DNA of 64,000 bases from Kribbella sindirgiensis (GCF_004331435.1 NZ_SJKA01000003.1:124001-188000); one strand, 5' to 3'. Positions 32,365 to 42,439 are shown, counted from the stretch's first letter. Numbers and translations are program-made. The notes: generated by a model not told the origin, from the sequence alone.

Positions 32365-33615
32365 ATGACTGAAGCCGACAACACCGCTGCTCAGGCCGCC
32401 GCCGCGGCGCCGTTGCAGCCGCCGACGGCCACGGCACCGGGGCTGATACTGACCGCGCCGGCGCCGTCACAGCCGGTGGCCGAGACCGCTGCGCCGAGTA
32501 TGGCGCCGGCCGTCGACCCGGCCGCGTTGCCAGGCCTGGACACCAAGGTGGACACGTTCCTGACCGCGCTGATGGCGGCCGAGCCGCGCTCGCCGGAGTT
32601 CGCGTCGAAGGCGAGTGACGTGCGGAGCATGGGCGACCTCGACATCCGCGCCGCGGCCGAGAGCTCGAACCGGCTGCTCCAGTCGCCGGTGCGCGCGCTC
32701 CAGGAAGGCGGCCTGTCGGAGGGCTCGACTGTCGGCAAGACGCTGCTCGAGCTGCGCAGAACGGTCGAGGACCTGGACCCGAAGGAAGCCACCGGGGTGA
32801 AGAAGCTCCTCGGGATGATCCCGTTCGGGGACAAGCTCGAGGACTACTTCCGCAAGTACCAGACCGCGCAGAGCCACCTCGAAGGCATCCTGCACAGCCT
32901 CCGCAACGGCCAGGACGAGCTCGGCAAGGACAACGCCGCGCTGAACCTGGAGAAGCAGCAGCTCTGGGACGCGATGACGCGGCTGAACCAGTACGTGTAC
33001 GTCGCCGAGCGCCTCGACGCGCGGCTGTCCGCGGCGATCGCGGAGCTGGAGACGACCAACCCGGACAAGGCGAAGGCGTTCCGCGAGGACGTGCTGTTCT
33101 ACGTCCGGCAGAAGCACCAGGACCTGCTCACCCAGCTGGCCGTGTCGATCCAGAACTACCTGGCCATCGACATCGTGATCAAGAACAACATCGAGCTGAT
33201 CAAGGGCGTCGACCGGGCGTCGACGACCACGGTGTCGGCGCTGCGGACGGCGGTCATCGTCGCGCAGGCGCTCGGCAACCAGAAGCTCGTCCTGGACCAG
33301 ATCACCGCGCTGAACACCACCACCAGCGGCATGATCGAGCGCACCTCGCAGATGCTCAAGGACAACTCGGTGGCGATCCAGCAGCAGGCCGCGTCCGCGA
33401 CGATCGGGCTGCCGCAGCTGCAGGCCGCGTTCGCGAACATCTACGCGACCATGGACGCGATCGACACGTTCAAGGGCGAAGCGCTGGACAACATGGCCGC
33501 CACGATCGGCACGCTGGAGAACGAGGTGACCAAGTCCCGCTCGTACCTGGAGCGGGTCGCGAACCAGAACCAGCAGGTCGTCCACGGCAGCCTCGACCTC
33601 AACCTCGGTCGCTGA
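32365..33615 (+). CDS. telA: TelA-family toxic anion resistance-type protein
   Basis: A 416-residue, almost wholly helical protein of the TelA/KlaA family: MGDLDIRAAAESSNRLLQ, GMIPFGDKLEDYFRKYQTAQ, VYVAERLDARL, and the conserved VSIQNYLAIDIVIKNN with ELIKGVDRA near residues 260-290. The first 60 residues are Ala/Pro-rich and low in complexity. TelA proteins are tied to tellurite and other envelope stress but their mechanism is unknown; they co-occur with Ter and vWA genes. First gene of the operon. ATG 32365 follows CGGAGGGG; the longer reading from 32314 lacks support. Confidence 0.9.
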   Translation: MTEADNTAAQAAAAAPLQPPTATAPGLILTAPAPSQPVAETAAPSMAPAVDPAALPGLDTKVDTFLTALMAAEPRSPEFASKASDVRSMGDLDIRAAAESSNRLLQSPVRALQEGGLSEGSTVGKTLLELRRTVEDLDPKEATGVKKLLGMIPFGDKLEDYFRKYQTAQSHLEGILHSLRNGQDELGKDNAALNLEKQQLWDAMTRLNQYVYVAERLDARLSAAIAELETTNPDKAKAFREDVLFYVRQKHQDLLTQLAVSIQNYLAIDIVIKNNIELIKGVDRASTTTVSALRTAVIVAQALGNQKLVLDQITALNTTTSGMIERTSQMLKDNSVAIQQQAASATIGLPQLQAAFANIYATMDAIDTFKGEALDNMAATIGTLENEVTKSRSYLERVANQNQQVVHGSLDLNLGR

Positions 33616-33649
33616 ACCGCAGGGAACCACGGAAGGCTAGGGGACGGCA

Positions 33650-34231
33650 TTGGCGCTAGGTGACTTCTTCGCGCGGCTGACCGGTCGCAAGGAGGAGCCC
33701 GAGCCTGCCCCGGTCCCCAGGCCGCCGACGAACGACGACCTGCTGGCGGCGCTGGTTCGCGTCGAGCAGCTGGTCGCCGGCGGCGCCGTACCGGCCGTCG
33801 TCGCGTCGCGGGTCGCCCGGGTGGTCCGCGTCGTTCGGGAGACCATCCCGCGGCTCGGGAACCTGGGCGGCAGCCTGCAGGCGTACTCCGTGATGGCGAC
33901 GGCGACCGACTACCTGCCGGAGGCGATCGGCGGGTACCTGCGGCTGCCGCGGCAGTGGGCCGACACGCGTCCGGTGGACCGCGGCAAGACGTCGCTGATG
34001 ATCCTGATCGACCAGTTGGACCTTTTGGCCGCGACGATGGACAAAGTCTTCGACGCGGTGAACCGCGCCGACGCGGCGGCGCTGATCGCCCACGGCAGGT
34101 TCCTGCAGGAGAAGTTCGGCACCGGCTCCACCGGCGGAGGCTTGGCACTCGGCCCGACCGGGTCGACCCCGCCGCCCGACCTGGGACCGGCGGGACCACT
34201 GGCACCACCACCTGGACGAGGAGGGTCATGA
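33650..34231 (+). CDS. Hypothetical helical protein of the PknG operon
   Basis: A 193-residue protein with an amphipathic N-terminus (LGDFFARLTGRKEE), a helical middle (residues 30-160) and a Gly/Pro-rich C-terminus. The middle has TDYLPEAIGGYLRLP and KTSLMILIDQLDLLAATMDKVFDAV, which recalls the 5-bromo-4-chloroindolyl hydrolase/TelA-neighbour family but is not assigned. The start is TTG with GGGGAC upstream. It overlaps the AAA+ gene by four bases. Confidence 0.75.
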   Translation: MALGDFFARLTGRKEEPEPAPVPRPPTNDDLLAALVRVEQLVAGGAVPAVVASRVARVVRVVRETIPRLGNLGGSLQAYSVMATATDYLPEAIGGYLRLPRQWADTRPVDRGKTSLMILIDQLDLLAATMDKVFDAVNRADAAALIAHGRFLQEKFGTGSTGGGLALGPTGSTPPPDLGPAGPLAPPPGRGGS

Positions 34232-35601
34232 GCGGCGCGGGGGGCAAGTCTCTGCAGCAGGCGTTGTCCGAGCTGCTCGTGGTCGCCGGCCGCGCCGGTG
34301 TCGCGGACGACCGAGCCCGGTCGGAGGCGCTCGCCCTGGCGGCGGCACTGGCCGAGTCGGCACCCGGTGCACCCGCCGACTGGGGCAAGGCGTTCGAGGG
34401 CGCGACGACACAGGCCTTCTTCGACGCCGCGGTCCGTGGCCGTCGCTGGCGGGGCGCTCCGACGGCTGTCCTCACCGAGCTGATCGCCAACGGTTCCGCG
34501 GAGAAGGCGGCGTACGCCGAGGCGCTCGCGGAGGTCGCGTCCGCGGCTTGCACGCTGGGCGAACCCACCATGCGGGTAGTAGGCAACGCGTCGGTGGCAG
34601 CCGCAGCCCAGCTCCAAGCTGCAGGTGCCCGTCCGCTCCAGGTTGCTTCGACCCCGCAGCCGAAGACGCAGGAAGCACCACAAGAAGAAGCAGCGGTAGA
34701 GGAAGAGCCTGCGAAGACGGTTGAGGAGCTGCTGGCTGAGCTGGATGAGCTGACAGGGCTGGCTCGGGTCAAGCGGGAGGTGCACCGGCAGGTCGCCGTA
34801 CTGCGGGTCGAGAAGCTGCGGACCGAGGCCGGTCTGAAGAGCCCAACGATCACGCGGCACCTGGTGTTCGTGGGGAATCCGGGCACCGGGAAGACGACCG
34901 TCGCGCGGCTGGTGAGCGGGATCTACAAGGCGCTCGGCCTGCTGTCGAAGGGGCAGCTGGTCGAGGTCGACCGCTCCGAGCTCGTCGCCGGATACCTCGG
35001 GCAGACCGCGACGAAGACCGCCGAGGTGGTCGCTTCCGCGGCGGGCGGCGTGCTGTTCATCGACGAGGCGTACAGCCTGACCGCGGGCGACCTGGGCGCC
35101 GACCAGTACGGGCGGGAAGCCGTCGACACGCTGGTCAAGGAGATGGAGGACCGGCGCGACGACCTGGTCGTGATCGTTGCCGGATACCCCGAGCCGATGG
35201 AGGCGTTCATCGCCGCGAACCCCGGGCTGGCCAGCCGGTTCCGGACCACGATCGAGTTCGAGAACTACAGCGACGACGAACTCACCGACATCCTCACCGG
35301 GCTCGCCGAGGCCGCGGACTACGAGCTGGTCCCGGAGGCGGTGGACAAGTTCCGCGAGGTGCTTGCGACGACCGCGCGGGACAGCTCGTTCGGCAACGGC
35401 CGGTTCGCGCGCAACGTGCTGGAGGCCGCGATCGGCCGGCACGCGTGGCGGCTCCGCGACGTACCGGCACCCACGACGGACCAACTGCGTCAGATCCTCG
35501 CCGAAGATCTGACCGAAGCCCCCGTTACGTCCGAAGAAGCGGTGGCACCTCTCGCCACTTCTTCGGACGCAACGGAGATCGAGCAAGGAGAACAGGCGTG
35601 A
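34228..35601 (+). CDS. AAA+ ATPase of the CbxX/CfqX (SpoVK) family
   Basis: A 457-residue protein. The N-terminal 150 residues are Ala-rich and helical; an acidic linker follows, and the AAA+ core starts near 165 with LDELTGLARVKREV. Walker A is GNPGTGKTT (216-224), Walker B is LFIDEAYSL (Asp279), sensor and arginine-finger region is NPGLASRFRTTIEF. CbxX ATPases remodel partner proteins, such as Rubisco in autotrophs, and also occur in type VII secretion and stress operons. Here it may remodel TelA or the kinase complex (inference). It overlaps genes on both sides. Confidence 0.9.
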   Translation: MSGAGGKSLQQALSELLVVAGRAGVADDRARSEALALAAALAESAPGAPADWGKAFEGATTQAFFDAAVRGRRWRGAPTAVLTELIANGSAEKAAYAEALAEVASAACTLGEPTMRVVGNASVAAAAQLQAAGARPLQVASTPQPKTQEAPQEEAAVEEEPAKTVEELLAELDELTGLARVKREVHRQVAVLRVEKLRTEAGLKSPTITRHLVFVGNPGTGKTTVARLVSGIYKALGLLSKGQLVEVDRSELVAGYLGQTATKTAEVVASAAGGVLFIDEAYSLTAGDLGADQYGREAVDTLVKEMEDRRDDLVVIVAGYPEPMEAFIAANPGLASRFRTTIEFENYSDDELTDILTGLAEAADYELVPEAVDKFREVLATTARDSSFGNGRFARNVLEAAIGRHAWRLRDVPAPTTDQLRQILAEDLTEAPVTSEEAVAPLATSSDATEIEQGEQA

Positions 35602-36926
35602 CCCAGACGCAGAGTGCGCCGCCCGCGACCGTGCCGGCGGCCCCGCCGCCGGGCGCGTCGCAGCCGGCGCCGAACGCCAGGACCGCCAATCCGCGCGGCG
35701 CCGTCGCGCAGTGGTTCGAAGGTACGCCGGGCCGGATGCGCGCGTTCCTGATCCTGGCCGCCGCGATGAGCGTGGTGTTCGGGCTCGCCGCCGCGCAAGG
35801 CTTCAGCCAGTCCGAAGGCGCCCTCGACCGCGCCCAGGCGAACACCGCCCAACTGGTCCGCATCCAGGCGATCCACACCAACCTGGTGAGCGCGAACGCC
35901 GATGCCACCAACGCGTTCCTGGTCGGCGGTCTCGAACCGCCCGACCAGCGCGCGCACTTCGTCAACTCGCTCGCCGCGGCCGCCGGGCTGATCGCCGAGG
36001 CCGCGACCGCGCAGCCCGCGGACCGCGACGTACTGGGCGCGCTGAACAAGACGCTGATCACGTACGGCGGCCTCATCGAGCAGGCCCGCGCCAACAACCG
36101 CCAGGGCCTCCCGATCGGTTCGCAGTACCTGAAGGACGCGAACTCGGTGCTGCAGGACGACTCGCTGCCGCTGGTGAAAGCACTGGTCGAGGCGAACGAG
36201 AAGCGGGTCGACACCGAGTTCGACGGCATCGGCAAGGGCACCATCTGGGTCCTCGCCGGCGGCCTGCTGAGCCTGGTGATCTTCGCGATCACGCTCCGCT
36301 GGCTGGCCCGCCGTACGCACCGCTACCTCAACGTCCCGATCGCCGCCGGCGCCGCCATCGTCCTGCTGACCACCGTCATCGGCGGGGTCGCACTGGCCGG
36401 CGCGTCGAGCTCCGCGAAGGACACGCGCAGTGCCGAGTACGACCGCACCCTGGCGCTGTCCCGGGCCCGGATCGCGGCGTACGACGCACGCTCGAACGAG
36501 AGCCTGACCTTGATCGCGCGGGGCTCCGGCGACGCGTTCGACAAGGCGTACACGGCGGCGGCCGCCCAGGTGGACGAGCAGCTGGGCAAGGTCGGGGGCA
36601 GCGGCGGCAACCTGCAGCGGCTGTGGACCGCGTACAAGAACGTGCACACCAAGGTGCGGACGGCCGACGGCACGGAGGGCAACTGGGACGGCGCCGTCGC
36701 GATGGCCGTCGGCAAGAACACGGCCGACAACTCGGTCGCGACGTTCAGCGCCTTCGACGCCTCGTCCAACCAGCAGCTGACGCGGACGAGTACCGCCGTG
36801 CAGAGCGAACTGAAGGATGCGCGCGACGGCCTCCCGCCGATCGGCTGGCTCGGCATACCGATCGGCATCCTGGCCGCGCTACTGGTCGCCTGGGGCATGT
36901 CGCAGCGTCTGGAGGAGTACCGATGA
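35598..36926 (+). CDS. GlnX-like membrane sensor protein
   Basis: A 442-residue protein with a Pro-rich cytoplasmic N-terminus, four membrane helices (about 50-70, 218-238, 250-272, 420-438) and two external helical domains between helices 1-2 and 3-4. The order and neighbours match GlnX (Rv0412c type) of mycobacteria and corynebacteria, which passes the state of the binding protein GlnH to kinase PknG. Sequence conservation in this family is low, so the call rests mainly on topology and on the adjacent glnH- and pknG-like genes. The GTG start overlaps the AAA+ stop (GTGA). Confidence 0.75.
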   Translation: MTQTQSAPPATVPAAPPPGASQPAPNARTANPRGAVAQWFEGTPGRMRAFLILAAAMSVVFGLAAAQGFSQSEGALDRAQANTAQLVRIQAIHTNLVSANADATNAFLVGGLEPPDQRAHFVNSLAAAAGLIAEAATAQPADRDVLGALNKTLITYGGLIEQARANNRQGLPIGSQYLKDANSVLQDDSLPLVKALVEANEKRVDTEFDGIGKGTIWVLAGGLLSLVIFAITLRWLARRTHRYLNVPIAAGAAIVLLTTVIGGVALAGASSSAKDTRSAEYDRTLALSRARIAAYDARSNESLTLIARGSGDAFDKAYTAAAAQVDEQLGKVGGSGGNLQRLWTAYKNVHTKVRTADGTEGNWDGAVAMAVGKNTADNSVATFSAFDASSNQQLTRTSTAVQSELKDARDGLPPIGWLGIPIGILAALLVAWGMSQRLEEYR

Positions 36927-37918
36927 AGAAACTGATCCCACTGGCCGCCGCCACCGCCCTCCTCCTCACCGCCTGCGGCAACGGCAACTACGCCGCCACC
37001 CAGATCCCGGCGAAGGAAACGCCGCCGACCACGTCGACGACTCCCGCGGCGCCCAGGCCGTGCGCGGACGGCCAGAGTGCTCTGGCGTCGTACGCACCGG
37101 ACGCCGAGACCCCTGCACCGGGCGGCGCGATGCCGGCTGGCTCGTGGATGGCGAAGATCAAGGAACGCGGCCGGCTGATCGCAGGCGTGTCCGCGGACAG
37201 CTTCAACCTGGGCTATCGCGACCCGATCACCGGAAAGATCCAGGGTTTCGACATCGACATGATCCAGGCCGTTGCCAAAGGCATCTTCCCCGACGCCGAC
37301 ACGAACCCGAACCGGGTCGAGCTGCGGGTGATCTCCAGCCCTGCCCGGATCCCGTCGCTGCGCGACACGAAGAACCCAGTCGACATCGTCGCGCGCAACA
37401 TGACCATCAACTGCGACCGCTGGAACGACATCGCGTTCTCCGCCGAGTACTACCGCTCCGGCCAGAAGACGCTCGTCCAGAGCGACAACCCGGCCAAGAG
37501 CACGGCGGACCTGTCCGGTCAGACGGTCTGCGCACCGGCAGGCTCCACCAGCTTGACGAACCTCAAGGAGAAGAACCCGAAGGTCAAGGCGGTCACGGCC
37601 GACACCGACACGGGCTGTCTGGTGATGTTCCAGCAGGGCAAGGCGCAGGGTATCAGCGGTGACGACACGGTACTGGCCGGCGACGTCGCCCAGGATCCGT
37701 ACGCCAAGGTCCTTCCGGAAAGGTTCAGCGACGAGCCGTACGGTCTGGGCATCTCGCTGACGCACCCGGAGTTCGTCAAGTTCGTGAACGTGGTCCTGCA
37801 GCAGATGAAGGACGACGGTCGGTGGAAGACGTCGTACGACAAGTGGTTCGCCCTCGCGCTCGGTAAGGCGCCGGTGCCGCCGGTGGCGGTCTATGGCCGC
37901 GTTCCGGTGCACGGATGA
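36923..37918 (+). CDS. glnH: GlnH-like amino-acid-binding lipoprotein
   Basis: A 331-residue family 3 solute-binding protein with a signal peptide and lipobox LLLTACGNG (Cys18). After a Pro/Thr-rich linker the binding domain begins near 70 (MAKIKERGRLIAGVSADSFNLGYRD), with GFDIDMIQAVAKGIF and DIVARNMTINCDRWNDIAFS. In mycobacteria GlnH binds aspartate and related amino acids and signals through GlnX to PknG rather than importing. No permease or ATPase is present here, in keeping with a sensory role. Coupled to the genes on both sides. Confidence 0.85.
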   Translation: MKKLIPLAAATALLLTACGNGNYAATQIPAKETPPTTSTTPAAPRPCADGQSALASYAPDAETPAPGGAMPAGSWMAKIKERGRLIAGVSADSFNLGYRDPITGKIQGFDIDMIQAVAKGIFPDADTNPNRVELRVISSPARIPSLRDTKNPVDIVARNMTINCDRWNDIAFSAEYYRSGQKTLVQSDNPAKSTADLSGQTVCAPAGSTSLTNLKEKNPKVKAVTADTDTGCLVMFQQGKAQGISGDDTVLAGDVAQDPYAKVLPERFSDEPYGLGISLTHPEFVKFVNVVLQQMKDDGRWKTSYDKWFALALGKAPVPPVAVYGRVPVHG

Positions 37919-39030
37919 CCGTTCGTACGCCGATTGTTTCGGCTCCTGCGCCGCCGGGGCGGATGGGGAGCAGTGTTCCTGCTACGGAGCTGCTCTCTTA
38001 TCTTGGTGCGCTCGGGGAGTGGCGGGATCGGCGGAAGGCGGAGCTGGACGAGCTGGATCAGGCCGCCCTGCACTCGCCCGACGGGGACGCGTTGAGTGCC
38101 GACATCGTGCTCAGCATGACGGTCTGGAAGGCGGTCTCGGACCGGTACGAGTTGATCCTGGTCACCTGGGACTCGGGCCGGGTCGGGCAGCAGGAGACCG
38201 AGCGGATCTCCACGCTGATCTGGGGCGGCCTGGACGCCGGCGGTGCCGGCGGTTCGCTGGCCGTTTCGTTGCCCGAGGCCTGCAAGTTGTCGGATGCGCT
38301 GGCGTCCAGCCTGCGGGCGAAGCTCGCGCTTCAGCCCGGTGACGCCGATCTCGCCGCCCGCCTGCGGCAACTGCGTGCGCAGGTGGAGCGGATCAGCGAC
38401 CTGGTGAAGCAGGAACCGGCGAACGTCCGCAACGACGCGCTCGCCAAGCACCACGACCTCGATCGCCGGCTCGTCGACCTGACCGACCGCAACAAGCGTG
38501 GCGCCGACATCGGCGGCCTGATCGGCCCGCTCGACCAGGATGCCGCGAAGGTCGAACGGGACCTGATCGTCGGCGCCGCTACCCGCAAGGAGCGCGCTGC
38601 CGACGTCGCCCGGGCCCGCACAGTACGCAGCGAGCTCGAAGCACAAGGCACGGCTGTGCGCGCGTTGGCGGACAAGGCGGTCGCGACGGTCAGTCCGGCG
38701 CCGCATCTCGCCGTACCGGATGTGACTGCGCTCGGGGCGGTGCCGAACACCCCGGCCGAGCTGGCGAAGTACCTGACCCGGCTGGACGCCGTACGGCGGG
38801 CGCTCGGTCAGGCGCAGGCGGCGTACGGCGCTGCTCTGCAACGACGTGACGAGCTGGCCCAGCTGCTGGACGCCTATCAGGTGAAGGCGGCAAGTGTTGC
38901 CCCGGGCAACGAAGATCTCGCCGAGCTGTACCGGCGCGGCCGAGCGGTGATCGAGACCGAGCCGGTGGAACTGGCTCGTCTCGGCGCACTGGTAGCGGCC
39001 TACCAGGCCTACCTGGAAGGGACGAAATGA
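37915..39030 (+). CDS. Coiled-coil protein of the PknG operon
   Basis: A 371-residue soluble protein without signal or membrane helix. Residues 25-360 are almost all helical with heptad-like runs rich in Leu, Ala, Asp and Arg (for example LRQLRAQVERISDLVKQE and LDAVRRALGQAQAAYG), so an extended coiled coil is expected. No known domain was recognised. Its place between glnH and the kinase gene, with four-base overlaps, suggests a scaffold or adaptor of the kinase. Confidence 0.75.
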   Translation: MTVRTPIVSAPAPPGRMGSSVPATELLSYLGALGEWRDRRKAELDELDQAALHSPDGDALSADIVLSMTVWKAVSDRYELILVTWDSGRVGQQETERISTLIWGGLDAGGAGGSLAVSLPEACKLSDALASSLRAKLALQPGDADLAARLRQLRAQVERISDLVKQEPANVRNDALAKHHDLDRRLVDLTDRNKRGADIGGLIGPLDQDAAKVERDLIVGAATRKERAADVARARTVRSELEAQGTAVRALADKAVATVSPAPHLAVPDVTALGAVPNTPAELAKYLTRLDAVRRALGQAQAAYGAALQRRDELAQLLDAYQVKAASVAPGNEDLAELYRRGRAVIETEPVELARLGALVAAYQAYLEGTK

Positions 39031-41381
39031 CGACCAACACCGCCTGCACCCAGCCGGGCTGTACCGGCTCCATCGTGGACGGGTACTGCGACGTCTGCGG
39101 CTCCCCCGCCGCGCCGAGCGCCCAACCATCCACCGCGGCCCCGGCCACCGGCAAGTGCACCCAGCCGGGCTGCACCGGGACGTATGTCGACGGGTACTGC
39201 GACGTGTGCGGCTCGCCCGCCCCGGACGGCGGTACGGCGGCCAGTGGCGAGCCGGACGCGCTCAGTACGGTGTCGACCGTCTCCCGCGCCTCCAACCGGC
39301 TGGCCTCCACGCCGCTCGGCTCGGCGCGGGCGCAACAGGCCGGCTCGAAGCTGACCCGCAAGCTCGGTACGTCGTCGACCCGGCTGCGCGGCGCGCGGCT
39401 CGGTGCCGGGCTGACCCATGTGCCGACGATCCCGGCGATCGACGCGAGCAAGGCGATCCTGGCCAACCCGATGGTCCCGGAGGAGCGCCGGAACTGCCCG
39501 AACTGCGGCCACGCGGTCGGGCGCGCCCGCAACGGTCAGCCGGGCCGGACCGAGGGGTTCTGCCCGAACTGCCGCAACCGGTTCTCGTTCTCGCCGAAGC
39601 TGCAGGACGGTGACCTGGTCGGCGGGCAGTACCTGGTCCGCGGCTGCCTGGCGCACGGCGGCTTCGGCTGGATCTACCTGGCCCAGGACCAGAACGTGTC
39701 CAACCGCTGGGTGGTCCTGAAGGGCCTGCTGAACTCCGAGGACCCGGACGCGGTCGCGGCCGCGATCGCCGAGCAGCAGTTCCTGGCCCGGGTCGAGCAC
39801 CCGCTGATCGTCGAGATCTACAACTTCGTCACCCACGACGGCGCCGGCTACATCGTCATGGAGTACGTCGGCGGCACCTCGCTGAAGACCCTGCTCAAGC
39901 AGCGGATGGCCGCCAACAACGGCCAGTACGACGCGCTGCCGATCGACCAGGCGATCGCGTACCTGCTGGAGATCCTGCCGGCGTTCTCGTACCTGCACGA
40001 CCTCGGGCTGGTGTACTGCGACTTCAAGCCGGACAACATCATCCAGGTCGGTGACGCGGTCAAGCTGATCGACCTCGGCGGTGTCCGGCGGATCGACGAC
40101 CTGGACTCGGCGATCTACGGCACAGTCGGCTTCCAGGCGCCCGAGGTGGCCGAGGTCGGCCCGTCGATCGCCTCCGACATCTACACCCTCGGCCGGACGC
40201 TGTGCGTGCTGGCGATGGAGTTCCGCGGCTACCAGAGCCGGTACGTCGACGCGCTGCCGCCGGTGGCCGACGTACCGCTCTTCCAGAAGTACGACTCGGT
40301 GTACCGTCTGCTGGCCAAGGCGTGCGCTAAGGACCCCGCGGACCGGTTCCAGTCCGCGGACGAGTTCCGCGTGCAGCTCCTCGGCGTACTGCGGGAGGTC
40401 GTGGCGGACAAGCAGGGCGTCAAGGCGGCCCAGCACTCGGCGTCGTCGCTCCTGTTCGGTACGCCGGGCGACAGGTCCGCCGGTCTGGGCGAGGCGGCCC
40501 TGCCGTGGCAGCAGCTGCCGTCGCTGGCGCCGGACGACAGCGACAAGATGGCCGGCTGGCTCAAGACGGTCAGTGTGCCGGACCCGGCCGAGCGTCTGGA
40601 CCTGCTGGTCAACGCGCCGGAGCAGTCGCCGCAGACCCTGCTCGAGGTCGCTGAGGCTGCACTTGAGGTCGGACCGGAGCGCTACGACATGGTCGACACC
40701 GCTGTCGCTGACCTGCTCAACGCGGACCCGTGGGAGTGGCGAGCCGTCTGGATGGCCGGACTGGTCGCCCTGGCGCGTGGCGACTCCAAGGCCGCGCAGT
40801 CCGCGTTCAACGCCGTCTACGGCCAGGTGCCGGGTGAGCTGGCGCCCAAGCTCGCGCTGGCGATCTCCTGCGAGCACAGCGGCGAGTTCGACGTTGCCGA
40901 GGGCCTCTACCTCACCTGCGCGCGCACCGACGCCAACTACATCGCCCCGTCGGCGTTCGGCCTGACCAACATCAGGACCTCGCGCAACGACCTGGACGGC
41001 GCACTCAACGCACTCGAACTCGTACCGCCGACCAGCGGCGCGTACGTGCGGGCTCGTCGCCAGCGAGCCGGTGTGCTGGCAGGATCGGGGCGTGGCCTTC
41101 CCGCGCTCGCCCAGGCGATGGACAGCATCGCGACGCTGACCATCGACCCGGTCGACCGGGCCAACCTGGCCGCGAACGTGTTCCGGACCGCGCTCGCCGA
41201 GGTCCAGCAGTCCGGTCCGCAGGAAGCTCTGCGGATCGACGGACGGGCAGCCACCGAGACCTCCCTGCGGGACGGGCTCGAGGCCACCTACCGGCTGCTG
41301 GCCGACCAGGCGCAGACCCGGCCGGAACGGATCGCCCTGGTCGACCAGGCCAACGAGGTTCGAGGATGGACGTTGCGATGA
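39027..41381 (+). CDS. pknG: PknG-type serine/threonine protein kinase
   Basis: A 784-residue soluble kinase. Two zinc-ribbon repeats CTQPGCTG...YCDVCGSPA open the protein (residues about 6-27 and 44-66). The rubredoxin-like pair CPNCGHAVG and CPNCRNRF lies near 156-190. The kinase domain spans about 200-460, with GGFGWIY, the lysine in VLKG, YCDFKPDN as catalytic loop, and LIDLGGVRR where other kinases have DFG, as in PknG. TPR-like helices follow to the end. Mycobacterial PknG phosphorylates the FHA protein GarA and so controls glutamate metabolism. The two N-terminal ribbons are extra relative to PknG as I know it. Confidence 0.93.
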   Translation: MTTNTACTQPGCTGSIVDGYCDVCGSPAAPSAQPSTAAPATGKCTQPGCTGTYVDGYCDVCGSPAPDGGTAASGEPDALSTVSTVSRASNRLASTPLGSARAQQAGSKLTRKLGTSSTRLRGARLGAGLTHVPTIPAIDASKAILANPMVPEERRNCPNCGHAVGRARNGQPGRTEGFCPNCRNRFSFSPKLQDGDLVGGQYLVRGCLAHGGFGWIYLAQDQNVSNRWVVLKGLLNSEDPDAVAAAIAEQQFLARVEHPLIVEIYNFVTHDGAGYIVMEYVGGTSLKTLLKQRMAANNGQYDALPIDQAIAYLLEILPAFSYLHDLGLVYCDFKPDNIIQVGDAVKLIDLGGVRRIDDLDSAIYGTVGFQAPEVAEVGPSIASDIYTLGRTLCVLAMEFRGYQSRYVDALPPVADVPLFQKYDSVYRLLAKACAKDPADRFQSADEFRVQLLGVLREVVADKQGVKAAQHSASSLLFGTPGDRSAGLGEAALPWQQLPSLAPDDSDKMAGWLKTVSVPDPAERLDLLVNAPEQSPQTLLEVAEAALEVGPERYDMVDTAVADLLNADPWEWRAVWMAGLVALARGDSKAAQSAFNAVYGQVPGELAPKLALAISCEHSGEFDVAEGLYLTCARTDANYIAPSAFGLTNIRTSRNDLDGALNALELVPPTSGAYVRARRQRAGVLAGSGRGLPALAQAMDSIATLTIDPVDRANLAANVFRTALAEVQQSGPQEALRIDGRAATETSLRDGLEATYRLLADQAQTRPERIALVDQANEVRGWTLR

Positions 41382-42439
41382 CGAGTACGACCGACACGGT
41401 CTGCCCCAGCTGCGGCGGGGCGGTGTCCCAGGCGGACCTGTTCTGCGAGGCCTGCGGCGCCGAGCTGAAGCCGGGGACCGCCCCGACCTCACCGGCGCTG
41501 GACACCGACACCGAGCCGACCGTGGAGATCGGCGCAGTGCCCGGTCCGGAGGCTGCTCCTGCCGGCCCGTGCAGGTCGTGCGGCGGCACCGTCGGCGCGG
41601 ACGGGTACTGCGAGACCTGCGGCACCAAGGCTGCCAAGCCGCGCGACCACTTCGAGGAGCAGCCCGCTCCGTGGGTGGCCGGGGTGTGCGACCGCGGCAT
41701 CCGGCACAGCCGGAACGAGGACGCGATGGCCATCGCCGCCGACGCCGAGCCGGGCAGCCGGGCGCTGCTGGTGGTGTGCGACGGCGTCAGCTCGTCACTC
41801 GACTCCGACGTCGCCTCGCTGGCAGCCGCCCGGGCAGCGCGTGAGGTACTCGAGGCCGGTCGCGCGCAGGGCCTCGGCACCGACTCGTCACGGGCGAGCG
41901 CGACCGCGGCCCGGCTCAAGGCGGCGGCCGACGCGGCGAGTGACGCCGTACTCGACAACACCAGTCCGGACAGCCCGAACCCGGCGTCCTGCACGTTCGT
42001 CGCGGCCGTCCTGGAGGACGGTCTGCTGGTGGCGGGCAGTGTCGGCGACAGCCGCGCGTACTGGTTCCCGGACGCAGGCGAGCCGGTCGCACTGACCGTC
42101 GACGACTCGTGGGCCGCCGAGCTGATCGCCACCGGGGTCTCACGCGAGGAGGCCGAGTCCGGTCCGCACGCACACGCGATCACCCGCTGGCTGGGTAAGG
42201 ACGCGCCGGACCACACGCCACGGACCACCACGCAGCAGGTGAGCGGTCCGGGCTGGCTGCTGGTCTGCTCGGACGGCCTCTGGAACTACTGCTCCGAGGC
42301 GGCACCGCTGGCCGACCTCGTACGTCAGACAGCTGCGGACAAGGGCGGCGAACCGCTGGCCACCGCGTCCGCCCTGGTTGACTGGGCCAACGCCCAGGGC
42401 GGTCAGGACAACATCACCGTCGCGCTCGCACGCATTTAA
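41378..42439 (+). CDS. PP2C protein phosphatase with N-terminal zinc ribbons
   Basis: A 353-residue protein. Two zinc ribbons (CPSCGGA...FCEACGAEL and CRSCGGT...YCETCGTK, residues 9-90) precede a PPM/PP2C domain from about 95. The metal-binding motifs are present: SRNEDAM, VVCDGVSS, VGDSRAYW, CSDGLWNY and GGQDNITVAL. It should remove phosphates placed by the adjacent kinase. The start at 41378 overlaps the kinase stop (ATGA); an earlier ATG at 41366 is possible but less likely. Confidence 0.93.
   Translation: MTSTTDTVCPSCGGAVSQADLFCEACGAELKPGTAPTSPALDTDTEPTVEIGAVPGPEAAPAGPCRSCGGTVGADGYCETCGTKAAKPRDHFEEQPAPWVAGVCDRGIRHSRNEDAMAIAADAEPGSRALLVVCDGVSSSLDSDVASLAAARAAREVLEAGRAQGLGTDSSRASATAARLKAAADAASDAVLDNTSPDSPNPASCTFVAAVLEDGLLVAGSVGDSRAYWFPDAGEPVALTVDDSWAAELIATGVSREEAESGPHAHAITRWLGKDAPDHTPRTTTQQVSGPGWLLVCSDGLWNYCSEAAPLADLVRQTAADKGGEPLATASALVDWANAQGGQDNITVALARI

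Noticed and set aside
39009-41492. An 827-codon open frame on the minus strand opposite the pknG-like kinase gene
   Set aside because: It has no recognisable domain and mirrors the high third-position GC of the real gene; antisense frames this long are expected in such DNA.
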